The notes under the pieces were generated by a model, which saw nothing but the letters and a program-made list of their open reading frames with translations, made no database searches and had not been told where the DNA came from. Of a stretch of 64,000 nucleotides of DNA, positions 44,940-56,200 are shown piece by piece (the stretch's first letter is position 1; the number at the start of each line of letters is the position of its first letter). Origin of the DNA: Atherix ibis (lineage: Eukaryota; Arthropoda; Insecta; Diptera; Athericidae); NCBI GenBank assembly GCA_958298945.1, contig OY282608.1, forward strand, positions 11,881,933 through 11,945,932, read 5' to 3'. The position numbers and the translations under genes are program-made.

Positions 44940-47900
44940 TGGTGGTTTGTTGGTTTGGTGGCATGGTAGTTTGTTGGCTTGTTGGCTTGTTGGCTTATTG
45001 GTTTGTGGGCTTGTTGGTTCATTGGCTTCTTGGCTTGTTGGTTTGTTGGTTTGTTGGTTTGTTGGTTTGTTCGTTTCTTGGTTTGTTAGTTTGTTGGCTT
45101 GTTTGTTTGTTGGTTTGTTGGTTTGTTGGCTTGCTGGTTTGTTCGTTTGTTGGCTTTTTGTTATGTTGGTTTGTTGGTTTGTTCGTTTTTTGGTTTGTTG
45201 GTTTGTTGGTTTGTTGGTTTTTTTGGTTAGTTGGTTTGTTGGCTTATTGGCTTGTTGTTTTGTTGGTTTGTTCGTTTGTTGGTTTGTTGGTTTGTTGTTT
45301 TGTTGGATTGTTGGCTTGTTGGTTTGTTGGTTTGTTGGCTTGTATGTTTGTTGGTTTTTTGGTTTGTTGGTTTGTTGGTTTGTTGGTTTGTTGGTTTGTT
45401 GGTTTGTTGGTTTGTTGGTTTGTTGGTTTGTTTGTTTGTTGGTTTGTTGGCTTGTTGGTTTGTTGGTTTGTTAGTTTGTTTGTGTGTTTGTTTGTTGGTT
45501 TGTTGGCTTGTTGGTTTGTTTGTTTGTTGGTTTGTTGGTTTGTTGCTTTGTTCGTTTTTTGGTTTATTGGCTTGCTGGTTTGTTCGTTTGTTGGTTTGTT
45601 GGTTACTAGGTTTGTTGGATTGTTGGTTTGTTGGTTTGTTCGTTTGTTGGTTTGTTGGTTTCTTCGTTTGTTAGTTTGTTGGTTTGTTGGCTTATTGGCT
45701 TGTTGGTTTGTTGGTTTGTTCGTTTGTTGGTTTGTTGGTTTGTTGGTTTGTTGGTTTGTTGGTTTGTTGGTTTGTTGGTTTGTTGGTTTGCTGGCTTGTT
45801 GATTTGCTGGCTTATTGGTTTTTTGGTTTGTTGGTTTGTTGGTTTGTTGGTTTGTTGGTTTGTTGGCTTGTTGGTTTGTTGGCTTGTTGGTTTGTTGGCT
45901 TGTTGGCTTGTTGGTTTGTTGGTTTCTTGGTTTGTTGGCTTGTTGGTTCGTTGGTTTGTTGGTTTGTTGGTTTGTTGGTTTGGTGGCATGGTGGTTTGTT
46001 GGCTTGTTGGCTTGTTGGCTTATTGGTTTGTTGGCTTGTTGGTTCATTGGCTTGTTGGCTTGTTGGCTTGTTGGTTTGTTGGTTTGTTGGTTTGTTGGTT
46101 TGTTCGTTTCTTGGTTTGTTAGTTTGTTGGCTTGTTTGTTTGTTGGTATGTTGGTTTGTTGGCTTGTTGGTTTGTTCGTTTGTTGGCTTTTTGTTATGTT
46201 GGTTTGTTGGTTTGTTCGTTTTTTGGTTTGTTGGTTTGTTGGTTTGTTGGTTTTTTTGGTTTGTTGGTTTGTTGGCTTATTGGCTTGTTTGTTTGTTGGT
46301 TTGTTCGTTTGTTGGTTTGTTGGTTTGTTGTTTTGTTGGATTGTTGGCTTGTTGGTTTGTTGGTTTGTTGGCTTGTTGGTTTGTTGGTTTTTTGGTTTGT
46401 TAGTTTGTTGGTTTGTTGGTTTGTTGGTTTGTTGGTTTGTTGGTTTGTTGGTTTGTTGGTTTGTTTGTTTGTTGGTTTGTTGGCTTGTTGGTTTGTTGGT
46501 TTGTTAGTTTGTTTGTGTGTTTGTTTGTTGGCTTGTTGGCTTGTTGGCTTGTTTGCTTATTGGTTTGTTGGTTTGTTGCTTTGTTCGTTTTTTGGTTTAT
46601 TGGCTTGCTGGTTTGTTCGTTTGTTGGTTTGTTGGTTACTTGGTTTGTTGGTTTGTTGGTTTGTTGGTTTGTTGGTTTGTTCGTTTGTTGGTTTGTTGGT
46701 TCGTTGGCTTGTTGGTTTTTTGGTTTGTTGGTTTGTTGGCTTGTTGGTTTGTTGGTTTGTTGGTTTGTTGGTTTGTTGGTTTGTTGGTTTGTTGGTTTGC
46801 TGGCTTGTTGGTTTGCTGGCTTGTTGGTTTTTTGGTTTGTTGGTTTGTTGGTTTGTTGGTTTGTTGGCTTGTTGGTTTGTTGGCTTGTTGGTTTGTTGGC
46901 TTGTTGGCTTGTTGGTTTGTTGGTTTCTTGGTTTGTTGGCTTGTTGGTTCGTTGGTTTGTTGGTTTGTTGGTTTGTTGGTTTGTTGGTTTGTTGGTTTGT
47001 TGGTTCGGTGGCATGGTGGTTTGTTGGCTTGTTGGCTTGTTGGCTTGTTGGCTTATTGGTTTGTGGGCTTGTTGGTTCATTGGCTTCTTGGCTTGTTGGT
47101 TTGTTGGTTTGTTGGTTTGTTGGTTTGTTCGTTTCTTGGTTTGTTAGTTTGTTGGCTTGTTTGTTTGTTGGTTTGTTGGTTTGTTGGCTTGCTGGTTTGT
47201 TCGTTTGTTGGCTTTTTGTTATGTTGGTTTGTTGGTTTGTTCGTTTTTTGGTTTGTTGGTTTGTTGGTTTGTTGGTTTTTTTGGTTAGTTGGTTTGTTGG
47301 CTTATTGGCTTGTTGGTTTGTTGGTTTGTTCGTTTGTTGGTTTGTTGGTTTGTTGTTTTGTTGGATTGTTGGCTTGTTGGTTTGTTGGTTTGTTGGCTTG
47401 TATGTTTGTTGGTTTTTTGGTTTGTTGGTTTGTTGGTTTGTTGGTTTGTTGGTTTGTTGGTTTGTTGGTTTGTTGGTTTGTTTGTTTGTTGGTTTGTTGG
47501 CTTGTTGGTTTGTTGGTTTGTTAGTTTGTTTGTGTGTTTGTTTGTTGGCTCGTTGGCTTGTTGGTTTGTTTGTTTGTTGGTTTGTTGGTTTGTTGCTTTG
47601 TTCGTTTTTTGGTTTATTGGCTTGCTGGTTTGTTCGTTTGTTGGTTTGTTGGTTACTAGGTTTGTTGGATTGTTGGTTTGTTGGTTTGTTCGTTTGTTGG
47701 TTTGTTGGTTTCTTCGTTTGTTAGTTTGTTGGTTTGTTGGCTTATTGGCTTGTTGGTTTGTTGGTTTGTTCGTTTGTTGGTTTGTTGGTTTGTTGGTTTG
47801 TTGGTTTGTTGGTTTGTTGGTATGTTGGTTTGTTGGTTTGCTGGCTTGTTGGTTTGCTGGCTTATTGGTTTTTTGGTTTGTTGGTTTGTTGGTTTGTTGG

Positions 47901-49140
47901 TTTGTTGGTTTGTTGGTTTGTTGGCTTGTTGGTTTGTTGGCTTGTTGGTTTGTTGGCTTGTTGGCTTGTTGGTTTGTTGGTTTCTTGGTTTGTTGGCTTG
48001 TTGGTTCGTTGGTTTGTTGGTTTGTTGGTTTGTTGGTTTGGTGGCATGGTGGTTTATTGGCTTGTTGGCTTGTTGGCTTATTGGTTTGTTGGCTTGTTGG
48101 TTCATTGGCTTGTTGGCTTGTTGGTTTGTTGGTTTGTTGGTTTGTTGGTTTGTTCGTTTCTTGGTTTGTTAGTTTGTTGGCTTGTTTGTTTGTTGGTATG
48201 TTGGTTTGTTGGCTTGTTGGTTTGTTCGTTTGTTGGCTTTTTGTTATGTTGGTTTGTTGGTTTGTTCGTTTTTTGGTTTGTTGGTTTGTTGGTTTGTTGG
48301 TTTTTTTGGTTTGTTGGTTTGTTGGCTTATTGGCTTGTTTGTTTGTTGGTTTGTTCGTTTGTTGGTTTGTTGGTTTGTTGTTTAGTTGGATTGTTGGCTT
48401 GTTGGTTTGTTGGTTTGTTGGCTTGTTGGTTTGTTGGTTTTTTGGTTTGTTAGTTTGTTGGTTTGTTGGTTTGTTGGTTTGTTGGTTTGTTGGTTTGTTG
48501 GTTTGTTGGTTTGTTTGTTTGTTGGTTTGTTGGCTTGTTGGTTTGTTGGTTTGTTAGTTTGTTTGTGTGTTTGTTTGTTGGCTTGTTGACTTGATGGTTT
48601 GTTTGCTTGTTGGTTTGTTGGTTTGTTGCTTTGTTCGTTTTTTGGTTTATTGGCTTGCTGGTTTGTTCGTTTGTTGGTTTGTTGGTTACTTGGTTTGTTG
48701 GTTTGTTGGTTTGTTGGTTTGTTGGTTTGTTCGTTTGTTGGTTTGTTGGTTTCTTCGTTTGTTAGTTTGTTGGTTTGTTGGCTTATTGGCTTGTTGGTTT
48801 GTTGGTTTGTTCGTTTGTTGGTTTGTTTGTTTGTTGTTTTGTTGGATTGTTGGCTTGTTGGTTTGTTGGTTTGTTGGTTTGTTGGCTTATTGGCTTGTTG
48901 GTTTGTTGGTTTGTTCGGTTGTTGGTTTGTTGGTTTGTTGTTTTGTTGGATTGTTGGCTTGTTGGTTTGTTGGTTTGTTGGCTTGTTGGTTTGTTGGTTT
49001 TTTGGTTTGTTGGTTTGTTGGTTTTTTGGTTTGTTGGTTTGTTGGTTTGTTGGTTTGTTGGCTTATTGGCTTTTTAGTTTGTTCGTTTGTTGGCTTATTG
49101 GCTTGTTGGTTTGTTGGTTTGTTCGTTTGTTGGTTTGTTC
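44940..49140 (+). repeat. Family E higher-order unit E2 (second copy of E1)
   Basis: GGCATGG marks at 44962, 45987, 47012 and 48045 repeat those of E1, with an offset of 4,228 bp at the start falling to about 4,204-4,212 bp later. The seven-T tract at 40990 recurs at 45218. The junction is visible at about 44940, where TTCGTTTG runs into GGTGGTTTG. At the equivalent place in E2, near 49139, the array continues as TTCGTTTGTTGTTTTG. This fits a single tandem duplication of about 4.2 kb with a few octamers lost afterwards. Confidence 0.85.
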
Positions 49141-52100
49141 GTTTGTTGTTTTGTTGGATTGTTGGCTTGTTGGTTTGTTGGTTTGTTGGTTTGTTAGCTT
49201 ATTGGCTTGTTGGTTTGTTGGTTTGTTCGGTTGTTGGTTTGTTGGTTTGTTGTTTTGTTGGATTGTTGGCTTGTTGGTTTGTTGGTTTGTTGGCTTGTTG
49301 GTTTGTTGGTTTTTTGGTTTGTTGGTTTGTTGGTTTGTTGGTTTGTTGGTTTGTTGGTTTGTTGGTTTGTTGGTTTGTTGGTTTGTTGGTTTGTTGGCTT
49401 GTTGGATTGTTGGTTTTTTGGTTTGTTGGTTTTTTGGTTTGTTGGTTTGTTGGTTTGTTGGTTTGTTGGTTTGTTGGTTTGTTGGTTTGTTGGTTTGTTG
49501 GTTTGTTGGTTTGTTAGTTTGTTGGTTTGTTAGTTTGTTGGTGTGTTTGTTTGTTGGCTTGCTGGCTTGTTGGTTTGTTGGTTTGTTGGTTTGTTGGTTT
49601 GTTGGTTTGTTCGTTTATTGGTTTGTTGGTTTGTTCGTTTGTTGGTTTGTTGGTTTGTTGGTTTGTTGGCTTGTTGGCTTGTTGGTTTGTTGGTTTGTTG
49701 GCTTGTTGGTTTGTTGGTTTGTTGGCTTGTTGGTTTGTTGGCTTGTTCGTTTGTTGGTTTGTTCGTTTGTTCGTTTGTTGGTTTGTTGGTTTGTTGGTTT
49801 GTTGGATTTTTGGTTTGTTGGTTTGTTGGCTTGTTGGTTTGTTGGTTTGTTGGTTTGTTGGTGTGTTGGTTTGTTGGTTTGTTGGTTTGTTAGTTTGTTG
49901 GTTTGTTTGTTTGTTGGTTTGTTGGTTTATTGGTTTGTTGGTTTGTTGGTTTGTTGGTTTGTTGGTTTGTTGGTTTGTTGGTTTGTTGGCTTGTTGGATT
50001 TTTGTTTTGTTGGTTTGTTGGTTTGTTGGTTTGTTGGTTTGTTGGCTTGTTGGTTTTTTGGTTTGTTGGTTTGTTGGTTTGTTGGTTTGTTGGTTTGTTG
50101 GTTTGTTGGTTTGTTTGTTTGTTCGTTTGTTGGTTTGTTGGTTGTTTGGTTTGTTGGTTTGTTGGTTTGTTGGTTTGTTGGTTTGTTGGTTTGTTGTTTT
50201 GTTGGCTTATTGGCTTGTTGATTTGTTGGTTTGTTCGTTTGTTGGTTTGTTGGTTTGTTGTTTTGTTGGATTGTTGGCTTGTTGGTATGTTGGTTTGTTG
50301 GCTTGTTGGTTTGTTGGGTTTTTGGTTTGTTGGTTTGTTGGTTTGTTGGTTTGTTGGTTTGTTGGCTTGTTGGTGTGTTGGTTTGTTAGTTTGTTGGTGG
50401 GTTTGTTTGTTGGTTTGTTGGCTTTTTGGTTTGTTGGTTTGTTGGTTTGTTGGTTTGTTGGTTTGTTGGTTTGTTGTTTTGTTCGTTTTTTGGTTTGTTG
50501 GCTTGATGGTTTGTTCGTTTGTTGGTTTGTTGGTTACTTGGTTTGTTGGTTTGTTGGTTTGTTGGTTTGTTGGTTTGTTGGTTTGTTGGTTTGTTGGTTT
50601 GTTCGTTTGTTGGTTTGTTGGTTCGTTGGCTTGTTGGTTTTTTGGTTTGTTGGTTTGTTGGCTTGTTGGTTTGTTGGTTTGTTGGTTTGTTGGTTTGTTG
50701 GTTTGTTGGTTTGTTGGTTTGTTGGTTTGTTGGTTTGCTGGCTTGTTGGTTTGCTGGCTTGATGGTTTTTTGGTTTGTTGGTTTGTTGGTTTGTTGGTTT
50801 GTTGGTTTGTTGGCTTGTTGGTTTGTTGGCTTGTTGGTTTGTTGGCTTGTTGGCTTGTTGGTTTGTTGGTTTCTTGGTTTGTTGGCTTGTTGGTTCGTTG
50901 GTTTGTTGGTTTGTTGGTTTGTTGGTTTGTTGGTTTGTTGGTTTGGTGGCATGGTGGTTTGTTGGCTTGTTGGCTTGTTGGCTTATTGGTTTGTTGTCTT
51001 GTTGGTTCATTGGCTTGTTGGCTTGTTGGTTTGTTGGTTTGTTGGTTTGTTGGTTTGTTGGTTTGTTCGTTTCTTGGTTTGTTAGTTTGTTGGCTTGTTT
51101 GTTTGTTGGTTTGTTGGTTTGTTGGTTTGTTGGCTTGTTGGTCCGGTGGTTTGTTGGTTTCTTGGTTTGTTGGTTTGTTGGTTTGTTATTTTGTTGGTTT
51201 ATTGGTTTGTTGGTTTATTTGTTTGTTGGTTTGTTCGTTTGTTGGCTTGTTGGTTTGTTGGCTTACTGGTTTGTTGGTTTGTTTGTTTGTTCGTTTGTTG
51301 GTTTGTTGGCTTGTTGGTTTGTTGGTTTGTTGGTTTGTTGGCTTGTTGGTTTGTTGGTTTGTTGGTTTGTTGGTCTGTTCGTTTGTTGGCTTGTTGGTTT
51401 ATTGGTTTGTTGGCTTGTTGGTTTGTTGGCTTGTTGGCTTGTTGGTTTGTTGGTTTGTTGGTTTGTTGGTTTGTTGGTTTGTTGGTTAGTTAGCTTGTTG
51501 GTTTTTTGGTTTGTTGGTTTGTTGGCTTTTTGGTTTGTTGGTTTGTTCGTTTGTTGGTTTGTTGGTTTGTTGGTTTGTTGGTTTGTTGGTTTGTTGGTTT
51601 GTTGGTTTGTTGGTTTGTTGGTTCGTTGGCTTGTTGGTTTGTTGGCTTGTTGGCTTGTTGGTTTGTTGGTTTGTTGGCTTGTTGGTTTGTTGGTTTGTTG
51701 GTTTGTTGGTTTGTTGGTTTGTTGGTTTGTTGGTTTGTTGGTTTGTTGGCTTGTTGGTTTGTTGGTTTGTTGATTTGTTCGTTTGTTGGCTTGTTGGTTT
51801 GTTGGTTTGTTGGTTTGTTGGCTAGTTGGTTTATTAGTTTGTTGGTTTATTGGTTTATTGGTTTGTTGGTTTGTTGGTTTGATGGTTTGTTGGTTTGTTG
51901 GTTTGGTGGTTTTTTGGTTTGTTGGTTTGTTGGTTTGTTGGTCTGTTGGTTTGTTGGTTTGTTGGTTTGTTGGTGTGTTGGTTTGTTGGCTGGTTGGCTT
52001 CTTGGTTTTTTGGTTTGTTTGTTTGTTGGTTTATTGGCTTATTGGTTTTTTGGCTTGTTGGTTTGTTGGTTTGTTGGTTTGTTGGTTTGTTGGTTTGTTG

Positions 52101-53285
52101 GTTTGTTGGTTTGTTCGTTCTTGTTGATTTTTTGGTTTGTTGGTTTGGTGGCATGTTGGTTTGTTGGCTTGTTGGCTTGTTGGCTTATTGGTTTGTTGGC
52201 TTGTTGGTTCATAGGCTTGTCGGCTTGTTGGTTTGTTGGTTTGTTGGTTTGTTCGTTTGTTGGTTTTTTCGTTTGTTGGCTTGTTTGTTTGTTGGTTTGT
52301 TGGTGTGTTGGTTTGTTGGTTTGTTGGTTTGTTGGTTTGTTGGCTTGTTGGTTTTTTGGTTTGTTTGTTTGTTGGTTTGTTGGTTTGTTGGTTTGTTGGT
52401 TTGTTGGCTTGTTGGCTTGTTGATTTGTTGGTTTGTTGACTTGTTGGTTTGTTGGTTTGTTGGCTTGTTGGTTTTGTTGGCTTGTAGGTTTGTTGGTTTG
52501 TTGGTTTGTTGGCTTATTGGTTTTTTGGTTTGTTGGTTTGTTGGTTTGTTGGTTTGTTCGTTTGTTGGTTTGTTGGTTTGTTGTTTTGTTGGATTGTTGG
52601 CTTGTTGGTTTGTTGGTTTGTTGGCTTGTTGGTTTGTTGGTTTTTTGGTTTGTTGGTTTGTTGGTTTGTTGGTTTGTTGGTTTGTTGGTTTGTTGGTTTG
52701 TTGGTTTGTTAGTTTGTTTGTTTGTTGGTTTGTTGGCTTGTTGGTTTGTTGGTTTGTTAGTTTGTTTGTGTGTTTGTTTGTTGGCTTATTGGCTTGTTGG
52801 TTTGTTGGTTTGTTGGTTTGTTGGTTTGTTGCTTTGTTCGATTTTTGGTTTGTTGGCTTGTTGGTTTGTTCGTTTGTTGGTTTGTTGTTTACTTGGTTTG
52901 TTGGTTTGTTGGTTTGTTCGTTTGTTGGTTTGTTGGTTTGTTCGTTTGTTGGTTTGTTGGTTTGTTGGTTTGTTGGTTTGTTGGCTTATTGGCTTGTTGG
53001 TTTGTTGGTTTGTTCGTTTGTTGGTTTGTTCGTTTGTAGTTTTGTTGGTTTTGTTGGCTTGTTGGTTTGTTGGTTTGTTGGTTTGTTGGTTTGTTGGTTT
53101 GTTTCTTTGTTGGTTTGTTGGTTTGTTGGTTTGTTGGTTTGTTGGCTTGTTGGTTTGTTGGTTTGTTGGTTGTTTGGTTTGTTGGTTTGTTGGTTTGTTG
53201 GTTTGTTGGTTTGTTGGCTTATTCGCTTGTTGGTTTGTTGGTTTGTTCGGTTGTTGGTTTGTTGGTTTGTTGTTTTGTTGGTTTG
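48530..53285 (+). repeat. Family F higher-order unit F1 (about 4.75 kb)
   Basis: The unit opens with the tail of E2 (TTGACTTGATGG near 48.59 kb). It includes the GGTGGGTTTG mark near 50.40 kb, GGTGGCATGG near 50.95 kb, TCCGGTGG at 51142-51149, TTCGTTCTTGTTGATT near 52.11 kb and GGTGGCATGTTGG near 52.15 kb. It corresponds to F2 with offsets of 4,756 bp at the left and 4,724-4,732 bp further right. F1 has TCCGG where F2 and later copies have TTCGG. The right end near 53281 is where the sequence changes from the TTGGATTG seen in F2 to TTGGTTTG and returns to the family-E-like opening. Confidence 0.8.
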
Positions 53286-56200
53286 TTGGCTTGTTGGTTT
53301 GTTGGTTTGTTAGTTTGTTTGTGTGTTTGTTTGTTGGCTTGTTGACTTGATGGTTTGTTTGCTTGTTGGTTTGTTGGTTTGTTGCTTTGTTCGTTTTTTG
53401 GTTTATTGGCTTGCTGGTTTGTTCGTTTGTTGGTTTGTTGGTTACTTGGTTTGTTGGTTTGTTGGTTTGTTGGTTTGTTGGTTTGTTCGTTTGTTGGTTT
53501 GTTGGTTTCTTCGTTTGTTAGTTTGTTGGTTTGTTGGCTTATTGGCTTGTTGGTTTGTTGGTTTGTTCGTTTGTTGGTTTGTTTGTTTGTTGTTTTGTTG
53601 GATTGTTGGCTTGTTGGTTTGTTGGTTTGTTGGTTTGTTGGCTTATTGGCTTGTTGGTTTGTTGGTTTGTTCGGTTGTTGGTTTGTTGGTTTGTTGTTTT
53701 GTTGGATTGTTGGCTTGTTGGTTTGTTGGTTTGTTGGCTTGTTGGTTTGTTGGTTTTTTGGTTTGTTGGTTTGTTGGTTTTTTGGTTTGTTGGTTTGTTG
53801 GTTTGTTGGTTTGTTGGCTTATTGGCTTTTTAGTTTGTTCGTTTGTTGGCTTATTGGCTTGTTGGTTTGTTGGTTTGTTCGTTTGTTGGTTTGTTCGTTT
53901 GTTGTTTTGTTGGATTGTTGGCTTGTTGGTTTGTTGGTTTGTTGGTTTGTTAGCTTATTGGCTTGTTGGTTTGTTGGTTTGTTCGGTTGTTGGTTTGTTG
54001 GTTTGTTGTTTTGTTGGATTGTTGGCTTGTTGGTTTGTTGGTTTGTTGGCTTGTTGGTTTGTTGGTTTTTTGGTTTGTTGGTTTGTTGGTTTGTTGGTTT
54101 GTTGGTTTGTTGGTTTGTTGGTTTGTTGGTTTGTTGGTTTGTTGGTTTGTTGGTTTGTTGGCTTGTTGGATTGTTGGTTTTTTGGTTTGTTGGTTTTTTG
54201 GTTTGTTGGTTTGTTGGTTTGTTGGTTTGTTGGTTTGTTGGTTTGTTGGTTTGTTGGTTTGTTGGTTTGTTGGTTTGTTAGTTTGTTGGTGTGTTTGTTT
54301 GTTGGCTTGTTGGCTTGTTGGTTTGTTGGTTTGTTGGTTTGTTGGTTTGTTGGTTTGTTCGTTTATTGGTTTGTTGGTTTGTTCGTTTGTTGGTTTGTTG
54401 GTTTGTTGGTTTGTTGGCTTGTTGGCTTGTTGGTTTGTTGGTTTGTTGGCTTGTTGGTTTGTTGGTTTGTTGGCTTGTTGGTTTGTTGGCTTGTTCGTTT
54501 GTTGGTTTGTTCGTTTGTTCGTTTGTTGGTTTGTTGGTTTGTTGGTTTGTTGGATTTTTGGTTTGTTGGTTTGTTGGCTTGTTGGTTTGTTGGTTTGTTG
54601 GTTTGTTGGTGTGTTGGTTTGTTGGTTTGTTGGTTTGTTAGTTTGTTGGTTTGTTTGTTTGTTGGTTTGTTGGTTTATTGGTTTGTTGGTTTGTTGGTTT
54701 GTTGGTTTGTTGGTTTGTTGGTTTGTTGGCTTGTTGGATTTTTGTTTTGTTGGTTTGTTGGTTTGTTGGTTTGTTGGTTTGTTGGCTTGTTGGTTTTTTG
54801 GTTTGTTGGTTTGTTGGTTTGTTGGTTTGTTGGTTTGTTGGTTTGTTTGTTTGTTCGTTTGTTGGTTTGTTGGTTGTTTGGTTTGTTGGTTTGTTGGTTT
54901 GTTGGTTTGTTGGTTTGTTGGTTTGTTGTTTTGTTGGCTTATTGGCTTGTTGATTTGTTGGTTTGTTCGTTTGTTGGTTTGTTGGTTTGTTGTTTTGTTG
55001 GATTGTTGGCTTGTTGGTATGTTGGTTTGTTGGCTTGTTGGTTTGTTGGGTTTTTGGTTTGTTGGTTTGTTGGTTTGTTGGTTTGTTGGTTTGTTGGCTT
55101 GTTGGTGTGTTGGTTTGTTAGTTTGTTGGTGGGTTTGTTTGTTGGTTTGTTGGCTTTTTGGTTTGTTGGTTTGTTGGTTTGTTGGTTTGTTGGTTTGTTG
55201 GTTTGTTGTTTTGTTCGTTTTTTGGTTTGTTGGCTTGATGGTTTGTTCGTTTGTTGGTTTGTTGGTTACTTGGTTTGTTGGTTTGTTGGTTTGTTGGTTT
55301 GTTGGTTTGTTGGTTTGTTGGTTTGTTGGTTTGTTCGTTTGTTGGTTTGTTGGTTCGTTGGCTTGTTGGTTTTTTGGTTTGTTGGTTTGTTGGCTTGTTG
55401 GTTTGTTGGTTTGTTGGTTTGTTGGTTTGTTGTTTTGTTGGTTTGTTGGTTTGTTGGTTTGTTGGTTTGCTGGCTTGTTGGTTTGCTGGCTTGTTGGTTT
55501 TTTGGTTTGTTGGTTTGTTGGTTTGTTGGTTTGTTGGTTTGTTGGCTTGTGTGTTTGTTGGCTTGTTGGTTTGTTGGCTTGTTGGCTTGTTGGTTTGTTG
55601 GTTTCTTGGTTTGTTGGCTTGTTGGTTCGTTGGTTTGTTGGTTTGTTGGTTTGTTGGTTTGTTGGTTTGTTGGTTTGGTGGCATGGTGGTTTGTTGGCTT
55701 GTTGGCTTGTTGGCTTATTGGTTTGTTGTCTTGTTGGTTCATTGGCTTGTTGGCTTGTTGGTTTGTTGGTTTGTTGGTTTGTTGGTTTGTTCGTTTCTTG
55801 GTTTGTTAGTTTGTTGGCTTGTTTGTTTGTTGGTTTGTTGGTTTGTTGGTTTGTTGGCTTGTTGGTTCGGTGGTTTGTTGGTTTCTTGGTTTGTTGGTTT
55901 GTTGGTTTGTTATTTTGTTGGTTTATTGGTTTGTTGGTTTATTTGTTTGTTGGTTTGTTCGTTTGTTGGCTTGTTGGTTTGTTGGCTTACTGGTTTGTTG
56001 GTTTGTTTGTTTGTTCGTTTGTTGGTTTGTTGGCTTGTTGGTTTGTTGGTTTGTTGGTTTGTTGGCTTGTTGGTTTGTTGGTTTGTTGGTTTGTTGGTCT
56101 GTTCGTTTGTTGGCTTGTTGGTTTATTGGTTTGTTGGCTTGTTGGTTTGTTGGCTTGTTGGCTTGTTGGTTTGTTGGTTTGTTGGTTTGTTGGTTTGTTG

